A DNA stretch of 31,724 bases from an uncultured Oscillospiraceae bacterium. GTDB lineage: Bacteria > Bacillota > Clostridia > Oscillospirales > Acutalibacteraceae. Each line of letters starts with the position of its first letter. Positions within the stretch are counted from its first letter, which is position 1. The translations under genes were made by a program, and so were the position numbers. The stretch covers positions 1 to 31,724 of the forward strand of contig URGJ01000019.1 in assembly GCA_900547445.1 (NCBI GenBank), in the 5' to 3' direction. Positions 7,701-15,597 of the stretch are shown piece after piece. The notes beneath the pieces were generated by a model. It searched no databases. It was not told the DNA's origin and was given only the letters and a program-made list of their open reading frames with translations.

Positions 7701-8233
7701 TACATTTTAAGTATGTAATCCGAAAAATTGCCGTCGTCGTACTCAGCGCCGACTAAATCCATAAGGCTATAAAAGTCCTCCCCACCCCTTTCGTAATATT
7801 CATTAAGCAAGGCGGTAAGAACGCTCTCATTTATCGCTTTTAGTGAATTTTGCTCGCTTATTTTAAAGTCGGGCGAAACCCCCGCCCGCTCGAAATTTTC
7901 CCTTACAAGGTCAATGCAAAAGGAGTCTATGGTGCAGATTTTAGCCGAGGACAAAAGCTTTCTCTGCTTTAAAAGCCCTATGTCGGAGGGATTCAAACGG
8001 CATTCCGAATCAAGCCGTTTTTCAATTCTCGTCCGCATTTCGGCGGCGGCGGCGTTGGTAAAGGTTACTATTAAAAGCCTGTCGGCGCTTATTGGGTTTT
8101 CCCTGTCGCTTAAAAGCCTTACGACCCTTTCAACAAGCACCGCAGTCTTACCCGACCCGGCGGCGGCGGAAACCAGCACGTTGCCCTTTGTCTCTATTGC
8201 CGATTTTTGCTCGGGCGTGGGATTAAATGCCAT
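4736..8233 (-). CDS. addA: AddA, helicase/nuclease subunit A of AddAB
   Basis: 1165 aa, near the usual 1200-1240 for Firmicutes AddA. AddAB resects double-strand breaks to a Chi-like site and loads RecA, replacing RecBCD. The UvrD-like helicase is marked by Walker A AAAGSGKT (K29), VMVDEYQDTND (Walker B), GDVKQSIYGFRGA and ASKGLQFPVCII, followed by ELRLLYVAMTRAQ. The C-terminal RecB-type nuclease has G-A-V-D with D1099, then V-D-F-K with D1112 and K1114, and is intact. The start is ATG with GGAGGAG upstream. It overlaps the end of addB by 11 bases, so translation is probably coupled. The GC-richer composition is unlike the preceding AT-rich block. Confidence 0.97.
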   Translation of the reverse strand: MAFNPTPEQKSAIETKGNVLVSAAAGSGKTAVLVERVVRLLSDRENPISADRLLIVTFTNAAAAEMRTRIEKRLDSECRLNPSDIGLLKQRKLLSSAKICTIDSFCIDLVRENFERAGVSPDFKISEQNSLKAINESVLTALLNEYYERGGEDFYSLMDLVGAEYDDGNFSDYILKMYDYSRQLAFPTEWFGSLYSAYNPDGFNFENKWYKYSVEKAFKTAEEMRRVNATILDALFEDQKAYDTYSFCFQAAAEEETKLYDAAKSGDWDGIFGALNSFSLPPIPRASGQLGRAAKAARDYILKQAENLKKLFFDGAEGIEKQHADIYGKVLLLTEILNELDKRLFEEYLDRNTFTFHNIEHLALGLLCKKTPEGIFPTQGAEDLLSRYDEVMVDEYQDTNDLQDMLFYVLSNRGERLFAVGDVKQSIYGFRGAKPSNFLNKINAAVSAEKAAENDPKKIILGCNFRSRREICDYINYFFERLMTEKTGDIVYNEDERLIPAARYPDPPQIPISLEIVTNAGNSEESLRAEASSIADYIKRVIRSGECIRQDENTLRRAKFSDFAILLRNTKAKAATVAEELRKNGIPVNYTLEGYAETAEVSVFLSLLKIIDNPDSDVELLSVLMSPIFGFTAEETANIRIKRREGSLYSALVFSAQNGDSRCDWVLKRLEKYRILAATLILPKLITRLLEDTDYLNTVWAKEDGERRHGNLLMLVSLAEQYSADSTAGIGGFVNYVYRQSENGMRSAAAVSGGDTVKIMSIHASKGLQFPVCIIAGTANSFNDNDSRSSALYSADYGIGFKYYDESQQIKRTTVAREVILDSGRRNTREEELRLLYVAMTRAQDKLHFTAAVGKLENKLKDCFSELILAEGRPDNVFEGMGSYFDWLLMTSLVHPDGKELRSEGGNIISEITESRIPVTVSEPSEVEKTAELRAAEQEPDADLIEKLRNNISYTYPYEKLFEVEAKCSVSALANKAESDKYAFSARPAFMSDGGITAAERGTATHKIIEFIDFSKADDIESEIERLYEWQYISEREARAVSRKKLKDFFNSSLFARINASPLVKREMRFLTEMSASAVDPSLKGQFDGESIIVQGAVDLCFIEDGEIVVVDFKTDRTDNPDDLAAAYGEQLSIYAAACEKIFEKKVKQKIIYSFALSSEVEVFR

Positions 8234-11200
8234 TCGTCTTCTCCTCCCTTATTTTATTAATTACTTCGTCATTCTTAAAATTCGGTACCCTGTCACAGGA
8301 GGTGCTTTCTCTGCCGCAAACCGCCGCGTAATCGCAGTATTTGCAGGCGGGGGTTTCCCTGCCGTCAAGCGGGCTTACGGCTATATCGCCGCTTAAAATT
8401 CCGTTACCTGTACGCTTCATCAGGGTCTCGATATAATCAAAAATCTCGCTGAAATCCTCAGAACTCACAAACGAGGTGCAAGTTTTGCTTAATGTGCCGT
8501 TTTTTGTAAGGGTATATTTCGGCACAAATTCACCCTGCATTTCCCTATCCATTGCCGCGACAATGTTTTCGTCCGAGCGGATAAGACCGTTCATCGCCAT
8601 ACCGCTGTCGTTAAGATCGCGTTTTGATGGCATATACAAAATTCCGGCAGCTTGTTCATCGTCTCTGCCGCACGCTCTTACCACAGCGTAAAGGTATATT
8701 AGCATTTGCAGATTAAGCCCGAACAGTATATCGGGGAGCTTAAAGCTTTTGCTCCCTGTTTTATAGTCAATTACCCTAATATAGCCGTTATATTCGTCCA
8801 CCCTGTCGATACTGCCGACTATATTTATATCCCCCTTATCGAAGGGAATTTTAAGTTCGGGGATATCGCCGCCACCACCTATTTTAAGCTCACAGGCGAC
8901 AGGCTCAAATCCGCTTTGGGCAAACTCTCGGGAAAGCTGAAGCACGACCGCCTTTAACGCGCGGGAAATACGCGAGACCAAAAATTTAGAGCGTTCGGTC
9001 TCGACCGCACGGTAGCCCGAAATACCGTCCAAGTATTCCGCGATATATTTATCCACAAGAGAATTAAGCTCCTTTTCGGATAAATCGGCTACACCCTTTT
9101 TGTATTTGCCTACTATCCTTTCAAGCACATAGTGAACCACCGTGCCCCGCTGTAAAACGTCAAATTCGGCGGGCTTTAATTTTTTAGCAGAAAGCCCGTA
9201 TTTGCAAAAATAAGAAAAGCGGCATTTATGGAAGGTATCAAAGCGAGAAGCGGACATTGTAATACTTTTCCCGAAAAGCCTTTCGGCGGTCTCCTTCGAC
9301 AGCCGTGCAGGCGCGCCCGACAGCTTTTCGCTTAAATATTCAATATTCTTTTCCTCTGTAGTTCCTTTAAGGGCGGCTTTAAGAGTTTTACCGTCCGATG
9401 TCAGTCTTCTGCGGCAGTACTGCGAATAGGCAGCTTTAGCGGTTTCGGGCAGATTTTCCGCAGTTAAGCTTTCCTGCGGCTCTTTGACCGTCTTACAGCC
9501 TAAGCTCTCGGCAATTTCCGCTACAAAGGCGGAGGGCTCCGACTCCTCGCCCGAGAGCGAATGAGTTGCATACGAAATATACAGCCTATCCGACGGACAG
9601 CAGAGGTTACAGTAAACAAGATAGTTTTCGTCCACGACGGAGGAAATCTGATTGTCGGGAATTTCTATTCCTAACTCAATAAGGCTTTTGCGCTCGGTCA
9701 CGCCTAATATCCCCGAATTAGAAAGCCCCTTGGGAAATACTCCTTGATTTGCCCCTAAAACAAAGGCTACGCGTGGTCTTGATGGGCGTATTCTGTCTGC
9801 CGCGCCAAAAGTTACCTCGTCGAGCATACGCGGTATTACGCCCACGCTGTCAAGCGAGACCGAAAGAGACAGAGCCTCGAAAAACTCCTGTATTTTAATT
9901 TCACGGTCGCCAAAGCAAACCGCCATACTGTCAAGCAGCTTCATATAGCGGTCATAGCTTTGCTTTAAAACATCGCTTCTGAACTCCGCGCCCTCCGCTT
10001 TAAAACGCTCTGAAAGGAGCGAAAGCGTTTCGGCAGCATTGCAGCCTTCAAGCAGTTCTACAACCGCGCGGGACATTTGGGAGGCAGTACCTCTACATTT
10101 TTCCTTAAACGCATTAAGGGGGGCTGAGGCTTTTTGCCTTAATGTATTAATTCTTTCAAGCTCCTCCTTATCAGCGCATTTCCCCTCGTCCTCCGAAACA
10201 AAGCCCCGCGGGTCCATTGTCCACTCTCTTTGCCATAATAAGCCGTCGATATTCCAAAGGTAAACATAATTTTCAAGGCTTGAAATTTCCTCTACAGTAA
10301 GGGTGCCGAGCCCCATTTTATGAAATCGCAGAATACTCTCGCTTGTTGGTTTCAAAGCAAATTCCAGCGCAGCATTAACCGCCGCGGCAGCAGGAAAGGC
10401 GGAAAGAGGTTCGCGAATATCCCCGAAAACAGGTACTCCGTTTAGCCTGCAGGCGGCGTAAACGCTTTCCTCGTATTTTTCAGCGTCCCGCGCTATTATT
10501 ACAAAATCGCGATAGCGGTAGCCCTTTTCGCGCACAAGCCGCCTTATTGTCCTTGCTGTAAACTCCGCCTCGTCTGCGGCGGTAGCAGCGGCGCAAACGG
10601 TGATATCCCCGATTTGTTCGTTTTTTTCAAAAGCTCCGCCCGCCAAAAGCCGTTCGAGGTCGGTCATACCTTTTGAATTATAGCGGCTTGCTTCAAGAAT
10701 AAGCGGCTTGTCCTCCGCCACAGAAAAGCGGGCGGCGGATTTTCTAATCTTCTCCGCGGCGGCTCTTATATTCATAAAAACATTATAATCGCTGTCGAGC
10801 AGAGGGTCGTTTGTAAGGCTTACAATAACATCGTCAGCCTGTGACAAAATTCGGTCGATTATCTTAAACTGCTGACCCGTAAAGCCTTTAAAGGAGTCTA
10901 AAAATACCGTTTTGTTTTCAAAAAAGCGGCAGTTTTCAAGCTGTCTGTAAAGCTTTGTGAGACTGTCCGCGGGGTCGATAAACTGTTCCCCCGTCATCGC
11001 GTCATAAATCTCATATATTACCGCTATATCGTGAAGCTTAAGCGCAAGAGAAGGGCTTTTTGTCTCCTCTGCCGCTTTTTTTAGGTCTTCCGAAGTAACC
11101 GTGTTTATTTTAAACTCACCGATAGTATCAAGCATAGTTTTTGCAAAATAAACCGACCGGCAGTATCTGCGCCATATTTTAAGCTCGTCCGCCGCCGCTA

Positions 11201-11489
11201 AGAGCGCGCGGTTCATAAAGATAACCTTGTCGGACTCGGTGAGGGTAACCCCCGCAATACCGCCGACTGCGCGACCCACCTCGTCGCAGAGCCTTGAAAA
11301 GCTCATAACCGAAACATTAAGCGCCGCCTTGTCTCCTAGGGTTTTGAGCACCGCCCGCTCGCTTTCAAAGGAAAACTGCTCGGGCACTATTAAAACGGCG
11401 GTTTTGCCGCTGTCTGACAGCTCTTTTATCATATTGAGCACATTATATGTCTTGCCCGACGCGGGCCGACCGAAAATAAATTTAAGCAT
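8223..11489 (-). CDS. addB: AddB, nuclease/Chi-recognition subunit of AddAB
   Basis: 1088 aa, first gene of the addBA unit. The N-terminus MLKFIFGRPASGKTYN carries an ATP-binding P-loop (K13). The middle is an inactivated helicase-like fold. The C-terminal nuclease shows D-R-V-D followed by V-I-D-Y-K-T-G. Four iron-sulfur cysteines are in place: one in FHKCRFSYFC, then C1049, C1052 and C1058 (PACKYCDYAAVC), the 3- and 6-residue spacing described for this family. C1065 is an extra cysteine. ATG follows AAGGTG at 5 bases. AddB works with AddA in recombinational repair. A REP-like hairpin lies directly upstream in the likely promoter. Confidence 0.96.
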   Translation of the reverse strand: MLKFIFGRPASGKTYNVLNMIKELSDSGKTAVLIVPEQFSFESERAVLKTLGDKAALNVSVMSFSRLCDEVGRAVGGIAGVTLTESDKVIFMNRALLAAADELKIWRRYCRSVYFAKTMLDTIGEFKINTVTSEDLKKAAEETKSPSLALKLHDIAVIYEIYDAMTGEQFIDPADSLTKLYRQLENCRFFENKTVFLDSFKGFTGQQFKIIDRILSQADDVIVSLTNDPLLDSDYNVFMNIRAAAEKIRKSAARFSVAEDKPLILEASRYNSKGMTDLERLLAGGAFEKNEQIGDITVCAAATAADEAEFTARTIRRLVREKGYRYRDFVIIARDAEKYEESVYAACRLNGVPVFGDIREPLSAFPAAAAVNAALEFALKPTSESILRFHKMGLGTLTVEEISSLENYVYLWNIDGLLWQREWTMDPRGFVSEDEGKCADKEELERINTLRQKASAPLNAFKEKCRGTASQMSRAVVELLEGCNAAETLSLLSERFKAEGAEFRSDVLKQSYDRYMKLLDSMAVCFGDREIKIQEFFEALSLSVSLDSVGVIPRMLDEVTFGAADRIRPSRPRVAFVLGANQGVFPKGLSNSGILGVTERKSLIELGIEIPDNQISSVVDENYLVYCNLCCPSDRLYISYATHSLSGEESEPSAFVAEIAESLGCKTVKEPQESLTAENLPETAKAAYSQYCRRRLTSDGKTLKAALKGTTEEKNIEYLSEKLSGAPARLSKETAERLFGKSITMSASRFDTFHKCRFSYFCKYGLSAKKLKPAEFDVLQRGTVVHYVLERIVGKYKKGVADLSEKELNSLVDKYIAEYLDGISGYRAVETERSKFLVSRISRALKAVVLQLSREFAQSGFEPVACELKIGGGGDIPELKIPFDKGDINIVGSIDRVDEYNGYIRVIDYKTGSKSFKLPDILFGLNLQMLIYLYAVVRACGRDDEQAAGILYMPSKRDLNDSGMAMNGLIRSDENIVAAMDREMQGEFVPKYTLTKNGTLSKTCTSFVSSEDFSEIFDYIETLMKRTGNGILSGDIAVSPLDGRETPACKYCDYAAVCGRESTSCDRVPNFKNDEVINKIREEKTNGI

Positions 11490-11511
11490 AAAAGCACCTT
11501 GAAATTATGAT

Positions 11512-11517
11512 ATTATA
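11512..11517 (-). promoter_or_regulatory. addB: Possible -10 of the addBA promoter
   Basis: On the minus strand TATAAT occurs here, about 23 bases before the addB start. No good -35 sits 17 bases further up, because that place is occupied by a palindromic repeat (11521-11547). It is therefore a tentative call. Confidence 0.35.
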
Positions 11518-11520
11518 TAG

Positions 11521-11547
11521 CGGACGGTCAAGGATGTCCGTCCCTAC
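11521..11547. repeat. REP-like palindromic element upstream of addB
   Basis: GGACGGTCA (11522-11530) and TGTCCGTCC (11535-11543) form a stem of 6 + 2 pairs with one T-T mismatch and an AGGA loop, followed by CTAC. On the minus strand it reads GTAGGGACGGACATCC..., which resembles a dispersed GGGACGG...CCGTCC hairpin I associate with Ruminococcaceae-like genomes from memory. It is the only copy in this window. It occupies the -35 region of addBA. Confidence 0.55.
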
Positions 11548-11595
11548 ATAAATATAACATTTTATATTGATATTTTCAAGGTATAATGATTTATA

Positions 11596-11859
11596 CTACT
11601 TAAAAATAATCGGTAGGATTAAAAAACCGCAGACGGCGGGTATGCCAAAAACGGCGGAACCCGTCACCGTGTACTGATTAATGGGTATATGCACACCCGT
11701 AAATTTTGCGGTCAGGTCGATTACCGCCATAACCGCAATACCCATAAACGCGTTAAGAAGCAATCTCTTAAATGGCTTACCGCCCTTTACGGCGAAGATT
11801 AAAAGTGCCAGCGCACCGACAGCAAAAACGGTAATACCGCCGTATTTCAAAATTTCCAT
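11596..11859 (-). CDS. bofA: BofA-family protein (pro-sigma-K processing inhibitor homologue)
   Basis: 87 aa from the ATG at 11859, with GGGTG and AAAGG just upstream. A longer frame reaching 11973 would run into nfnB and its terminator, so it was not used. There are two to three hydrophobic segments. The C-terminal half carries the BofA signature: LNAFMGIAVMAVIDL, then INQYTVTGSAVFGIPAV with the conserved small-residue GxxxGIPG-like region, then a hydrophobic end. In Bacillus, BofA keeps the SpoIVFB membrane protease inactive during sporulation. Clostridial homologues are common even where the sigma-K pathway differs. It suggests, but does not prove, a spore-former. It probably belongs to no operon, since a terminator separates it from nfnB. 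Confidence 0.85.
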   Translation of the reverse strand: MEILKYGGITVFAVGALALLIFAVKGGKPFKRLLLNAFMGIAVMAVIDLTAKFTGVHIPINQYTVTGSAVFGIPAVCGFLILPIIFK

Positions 11860-11905
11860 ACCTTTCACCCCATAAAATAATATGACGGAAAGGACAAATA
11901 AATGC

Positions 11906-11934
11906 AAAAAGCCGCCCGAAAAAGGACGGCTTTT
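11906..11934 (-). terminator. Terminator after nfnB
   Basis: On the minus strand AAAAGCCGTCC (from 11934) pairs with GGGCGGCTTTTT (ending near 11906), with a TTTTC loop and one G-T pair, followed by the T-tract. It lies 13 bases beyond the nfnB stop. Confidence 0.85.
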
Positions 11935-11947
11935 AAAAAAGGAAATA

Positions 11948-13333
11948 TTATTTAGACGAAATATACTCGTCAATTGCTTTTGCGGCGGTTTTACCAGCGC
12001 CCATTGCGAGAATAACGGTGGCGGCTCCGGTTACGGCGTCTCCGCCGGCATAAACGCCGGCCTTAGTGGTAGCGCCCGTATCCTCATTCACGATTATGCC
12101 GCCGTGCTTGTTAACCTCAAGTCCCGCGGTGGTAGATTTAATAAGCGGATTCGGCGATGTGCCGATTGACATAATAACGCAGTCGGCCTCGATATCATAC
12201 TCGCTTCCCTCAACAGGAACAGGACGCGCACGACCCGACTCGTCAGGCTCTGAAAGCTTCATTTCCTGACAGCGAATGCTCTTAACCCAACCGTCTTCAC
12301 CGTTTATTTTAATCGGATTGGTAAGGAATTTAAAGATAATTCCCTCCTCCATTGCATGCTCGACCTCTTCACGGCGGGCGGGCAATTCTTTTTCGGTACG
12401 GCGGTAAACCACCGTAACCTCTGCGCCCAAACGCTTGGCGGTTCTTGCCGCGTCCATAGCAACGTTTCCGCCGCCGACAACCACCGTCTTTTTAGCGTGC
12501 ATAATAGGGGTTGCGCTTTCTTCATTGTATGACTTCATAAGGTTATTACGGGTCAAAAACTCGTTTGCTGAGTAGACGCCGCAAAGCGCCTCGCCCTCAA
12601 TGCCCATAAATCTCGGAAGTCCGGCGCCCGAGCCGATAAACACCGCCTCAAAGCCCATATCGAACAGCTCGTCAACCGTTACGGTCTTGCCTATAATAAC
12701 GTCTGTATCAATCTCAACGCCTAATTTCTTAAGCCCGTCAACCTCTTTCTTAACGATTTTCTTCGGAAGACGGAACTCAGGTATACCGTAAACCAGCACG
12801 CCGCCCGCGGTGTGCAGAGCCTCGAAAACAGAAACCTTATAGCCCTTTTTAGCAAGGTCGCCCGCGCAGGTGAGTCCAGACGGACCCGAGCCTACAACCG
12901 CAACCTTATGACCGTTGAATTCGGGAGCTTTAATATTATCGGTATCGTGCGCGTTGTGCCAGTCGGCTACAAAACGCTCCAGTCTGCCGATACCGACAGG
13001 CTCGCCCTTAATGCCGCGCACGCACTTTGATTCGCACTGGGTTTCCTGAGGGCATACACGTCCGCATACTGCGGGAAGGCTTGAAGACTCGGAAATAACC
13101 TGATATGCCCCCTCAAAATCACCCTCCTTTATCTTCTCGATAAATGCGGGGATATGTATGTTAACAGGGCAGCCCGAAACACAGGGCATATTTTTGCAGT
13201 TAAGACAGCGCATAGCCTCATCAATGGCGGTTTCCTCGCTGTAGCCCAACGCCACCTCTGAAAAATTGTGATTGCGGACATTAGGGTCCTGAACGGGCAT
13301 TTCATTCTTTTTGAGACTCATATTAGCAGCCAT
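11948..13333 (-). CDS. nfnB: NfnB (NfnL), large subunit of NADH-dependent ferredoxin:NADP+ oxidoreductase
   Basis: 461 aa. The N-terminal ferredoxin-like part binds two 4Fe-4S clusters, with cysteines 43, 46, 51, 55 and 90, 94, 100, 104. Then come a FAD-type GxGxxG (148-153, VVGSGPSGL) and an NADP-type GGGNVA (287-292). The same fold is annotated as the glutamate synthase small subunit. The identity as Nfn rests on the adjacent nfnA partner, since no GltB large subunit is nearby. NfnAB couples exergonic and endergonic electron transfer between NADH, reduced ferredoxin and NADP+ in anaerobes. Its ATG overlaps the nfnA stop by one base (TAATG) and has AGGAGG at 7 bases. The neighbouring alcohol dehydrogenase fits a redox-balance role. 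Confidence 0.92.
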   Translation of the reverse strand: MAANMSLKKNEMPVQDPNVRNHNFSEVALGYSEETAIDEAMRCLNCKNMPCVSGCPVNIHIPAFIEKIKEGDFEGAYQVISESSSLPAVCGRVCPQETQCESKCVRGIKGEPVGIGRLERFVADWHNAHDTDNIKAPEFNGHKVAVVGSGPSGLTCAGDLAKKGYKVSVFEALHTAGGVLVYGIPEFRLPKKIVKKEVDGLKKLGVEIDTDVIIGKTVTVDELFDMGFEAVFIGSGAGLPRFMGIEGEALCGVYSANEFLTRNNLMKSYNEESATPIMHAKKTVVVGGGNVAMDAARTAKRLGAEVTVVYRRTEKELPARREEVEHAMEEGIIFKFLTNPIKINGEDGWVKSIRCQEMKLSEPDESGRARPVPVEGSEYDIEADCVIMSIGTSPNPLIKSTTAGLEVNKHGGIIVNEDTGATTKAGVYAGGDAVTGAATVILAMGAGKTAAKAIDEYISSK

Positions 13334-14175
13334 TACTGTACCTCCTTTTTGAACAGATTGCAGGTTTCCTCATAAGAGTGACGTTCAAAGTCGCGGTACA
13401 TAGCGCCGCGCTTCATAGCCTCGTCAAAATCAACCTCAAATCCGTCAAAATCAGGACCGTCAACACAGGCAAACATTGTTTTGCCGCCGACGGTAAGTCG
13501 GCAGCCGCCGCACATACCCGTGCCGTCAATCATAATCGGGTTCATAGAAACAACCGTTTTAACGCCCGCGGGCTTTGTAACGCCGACAACGAATTTCATC
13601 ATAATAAGGGGTCCTATTGTGATAACCTCGTCATAATTCTCGCCTGCCTCGATAGCCTCTTTAAGCGGAACGGTTACTACGCCCTTTGTGCCGTGAGAGC
13701 CGTCGTCGGTCATAACGGTAAGCCTATCCGAGCAGGCGGCAAACTCGTCCTCAAGGATCACAAGGTCTTTATTGCGGAAGCCAATGATGGAGTGAACCTC
13801 GCAGCCCTGCTCATGGAGTTTTTGTGCAACAGGCAAAGCAATAGCGCAGCCCACGCCGCCGCCGACAACGCAGACCTTGCGGAGTCCCTCGGTCTCGGTA
13901 GGTTTGCCGAGAGGTCCTGCGAAATCGGCAAGACAGTCGCCGACTTCTTTGTGGTTAAGTCTTTCGGTAGTAGCACCGACAATCTGGAAAATAATTTTAA
14001 CAGTTCCCTTTTCCCTGTCGCATCCTGCAACGGTTAGCGGAATACGCTCGCCGTCCTCATCGGTACGCAGAATGATGAACTGACCCGCCTGTGCCTTGCG
14101 CGCAACGAGCGGCGCCTCAATGTCCATCATAGTGACGGTGGGATTGAGAGACCTTTTACTTACGATTTTAAACAT
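13333..14175 (-). CDS. nfnA: NfnA (NfnS), small subunit with FAD/NAD and 2Fe-2S
   Basis: 280 aa from ATG 14175; a TTG codon just upstream (14178) is also possible, because AGGA is spaced better for it. The N-terminal FAD-binding domain of the ferredoxin-NADP reductase type includes GQFIILR. The NAD-binding domain starts VCVVGGGVGCAIAL. The C-terminal loop DGTGMCGGC...FAC places D217, C222, C225 and C237 as ligands of a 2Fe-2S cluster; three Cys plus one Asp is the ligand set known for NfnA. The same family includes dihydroorotate dehydrogenase electron-transfer subunits and SudB, but the coupling to nfnB favours Nfn. It is the first gene of the pair and lies 75 bases after adh. Confidence 0.92.
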   Translation of the reverse strand: MFKIVSKRSLNPTVTMMDIEAPLVARKAQAGQFIILRTDEDGERIPLTVAGCDREKGTVKIIFQIVGATTERLNHKEVGDCLADFAGPLGKPTETEGLRKVCVVGGGVGCAIALPVAQKLHEQGCEVHSIIGFRNKDLVILEDEFAACSDRLTVMTDDGSHGTKGVVTVPLKEAIEAGENYDEVITIGPLIMMKFVVGVTKPAGVKTVVSMNPIMIDGTGMCGGCRLTVGGKTMFACVDGPDFDGFEVDFDEAMKRGAMYRDFERHSYEETCNLFKKEVQ

Positions 14176-14201
14176 CAATCTTCATTCCTTAATACAGTTT
14201 A

Positions 14202-14233
14202 AATCAGCGTCTCCCCTAAAGAAGGCGCTGATT
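14202..14233 (-). terminator. Hairpin between adh and nfnA, weak terminator or attenuator
   Basis: AATCAGCG (14202-14209) and CGCTGATT (14226-14233) form a perfect 8-bp stem around a 16-base loop in which CCCC can face GG. On the minus strand only TTTAAAC follows, so termination would be partial. It could let some adh transcripts read into nfnAB. Confidence 0.45.
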
Positions 14234-14253
14234 CAATTTTAAATCATATTGCT

Positions 14254-15450
14254 TTAAAAGTCAACCTCTGTGCCGTAATAAGTGCACTTGAAGAGGCGAG
14301 CCATAGTTTCCGGGTCGATAGCGCGGGGATTGGAGCCGGTGCAGGCGTCGCCTACGGCATTAGCGGCAATCTCGTCGACCTTTGCGTTAAATTCAGCCTC
14401 GTCAACGCCGAATTCCTTTAAGGTGTGCGGGATATTAAGCTTATCGTTCATACCGTCGATAAGAGCGCAGAGATTTTCAATAAGCGCCTTATTGCTGTTA
14501 CCGGCAAGACCTAACATTCTCGCGATGTCGGCATATCTTTCTGCCGCTCTCTGGTCGTGAGCGTTGTACTTAATTACATAGGGCAGATAAATAGCGTTTG
14601 CACAGCCGTGGGGAAGGTGCTGATTAGCCATGGCACCCTCGTGGAAAGCCGCGCCGGTCTTATGAGCCATAGAGTGAACTATTCCGAGAAGAGCGTTAGA
14701 AAAAGCCATACCTGCTAAGCACTGAGCGTCGTGCATCTGAGCGCGTGACTCTTTGTTGCCCTTATAAGAAGAAGGCAGATAAGCGGTAACCATTTCGATA
14801 GCCTTCATAGCAAGAGCGTCGGTATAGGAATTAGCAACAGTAGAAACATAAGCTTCAACCGCATGAGTTAAGGCGTCCATACCTGTATGGGCGACAAGCT
14901 TTTGAGGCATAGTCTGTGCAAGCTCAGGATCAACTATTGCAACATCGGGAGTAATGTTGAAGTCTGCAAGAGGATACTTAATACCCTTTGAGTAATCGGT
15001 GATTACTGAGAAAGCGGTAACCTCGGTAGCTGTTCCTGACGTAGAAGAAATAGCGCAGAACTTAGCCTTAGTACGAAGCTCAGGGAAGTTGAAGGGAATA
15101 CAGAGTGACTCGAAGGTAACCTCGGGGTACTCATAGAAAGCCCACATAGCCTTAGCCGCGTCAATCGGCGAACCTCCGCCGATAGCCACTATCCAGTCAG
15201 GCTCAAATTTACGCATAGCCTCGGCGCCGCGCATAACGGTTTCAACCGACGGATCAGGTTCAACGCCCTCGAAAAGTTCAACCTCCATACCTGCCTCTTT
15301 AAGGTAGCTGACAGCCTTGTCAAGGAAGCCGAAACGCTTCATAGAGCCGCCGCCGACAACCACGATAGCCTTTTTACCCTTAAGATTTTTAAGGTTTTCC
15401 ATTGCGTTTTCGCCGAAATACACATCTCTCGGCAATGTAAATCTTGCCAT
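14254..15450 (-). CDS. Iron-containing alcohol dehydrogenase
   Basis: 398 aa, full length for group III Fe-dependent dehydrogenases. The NAD(P)-binding GGGS (91-94) is followed by PIDAAKAMW. The metal ligands expected from the family are D192 and H196 (MDALTHAVEAY), H259 (GIVHSMAH) and H281 (LPHG). The protein interconverts an aldehyde or ketone and an alcohol in the cytoplasm; butanol, propanediol and ethanol enzymes all belong here, so the substrate is open. The start ATG follows a strong GGAGG at 7 bases, and codon use looks strongly biased, consistent with high expression. The upstream region carries a TATAAT and several palindromes that may be operators. It lies upstream of nfnAB on the same strand. 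Confidence 0.93.
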   Translation of the reverse strand: MARFTLPRDVYFGENAMENLKNLKGKKAIVVVGGGSMKRFGFLDKAVSYLKEAGMEVELFEGVEPDPSVETVMRGAEAMRKFEPDWIVAIGGGSPIDAAKAMWAFYEYPEVTFESLCIPFNFPELRTKAKFCAISSTSGTATEVTAFSVITDYSKGIKYPLADFNITPDVAIVDPELAQTMPQKLVAHTGMDALTHAVEAYVSTVANSYTDALAMKAIEMVTAYLPSSYKGNKESRAQMHDAQCLAGMAFSNALLGIVHSMAHKTGAAFHEGAMANQHLPHGCANAIYLPYVIKYNAHDQRAAERYADIARMLGLAGNSNKALIENLCALIDGMNDKLNIPHTLKEFGVDEAEFNAKVDEIAANAVGDACTGSNPRAIDPETMARLFKCTYYGTEVDF

Positions 15451-15471
15451 TTTTATTCCTCCATTTTATCT

Positions 15472-15541
15472 AAAAGCTTTTGGCTTTTTTCTATTGATTA
15501 AATTATAAAGCTTTTACAATAAAATGTGAAATATATTTATT
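15472..15541 (-). promoter_or_regulatory. Promoter region of the Fe-ADH gene with repeated AAAGCTTTT and a TGTGAAATAT element
   Basis: A minus-strand TATAAT lies at 15502-15507, with TTTCAC 18 bases upstream as a weak -35. The 9-mer AAAGCTTTT occurs at 15473-15481 and 15507-15515, 34 bases apart, one copy touching the -10. The plus-strand decamer TGTGAAATAT (15525-15534) overlaps the -35 and recurs upstream of ldhA. It matches only one half of the Rex-type operator. All operator roles are inferred. Confidence 0.45.
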
Positions 15542-15548
15542 GCATATT

Positions 15549-15577
15549 CGATATAACATATAAGATATATCGTTTTT
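15549..15577 (+). repeat. AT-rich inverted repeat followed by T6, between trmO and adh
   Basis: CGATATA (15549-15555) and TATATCG (15566-15572) with a 10-base centre, then TTTTTT on the plus strand. It resembles a plus-strand terminator, but no plus-strand gene ends here, so it may instead be an operator or chance. It does not serve trmO, which is read from the other strand. Confidence 0.35.
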
Positions 15578-15597
15578 TACCTTATTTGTCAGTTATT

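Noticed and set aside
7914..8396. A 160-codon plus-strand frame over the addA/addB junction
   Set aside because: It is antisense to two intact, well-recognised genes in a GC-rich region where long antisense frames are common.
11860..11973. N-terminal extension of the bofA frame
   Set aside because: It crosses the nfnB terminator and overlaps the nfnB coding end; the ATG at 11859 matches the family length.
11948..13333. Glutamate synthase small subunit (GltD/GltA)
   Set aside because: The fold is the same, but the overlapping nfnA partner with the Asp/three-Cys 2Fe-2S site and the absence of a large GltB make NfnB the better call.
13378..14037. A 219-codon open frame on the plus strand
   Set aside because: It lies wholly antisense to nfnA, whose motifs and partner are certain; it has no ribosome site and its translation resembles no family.
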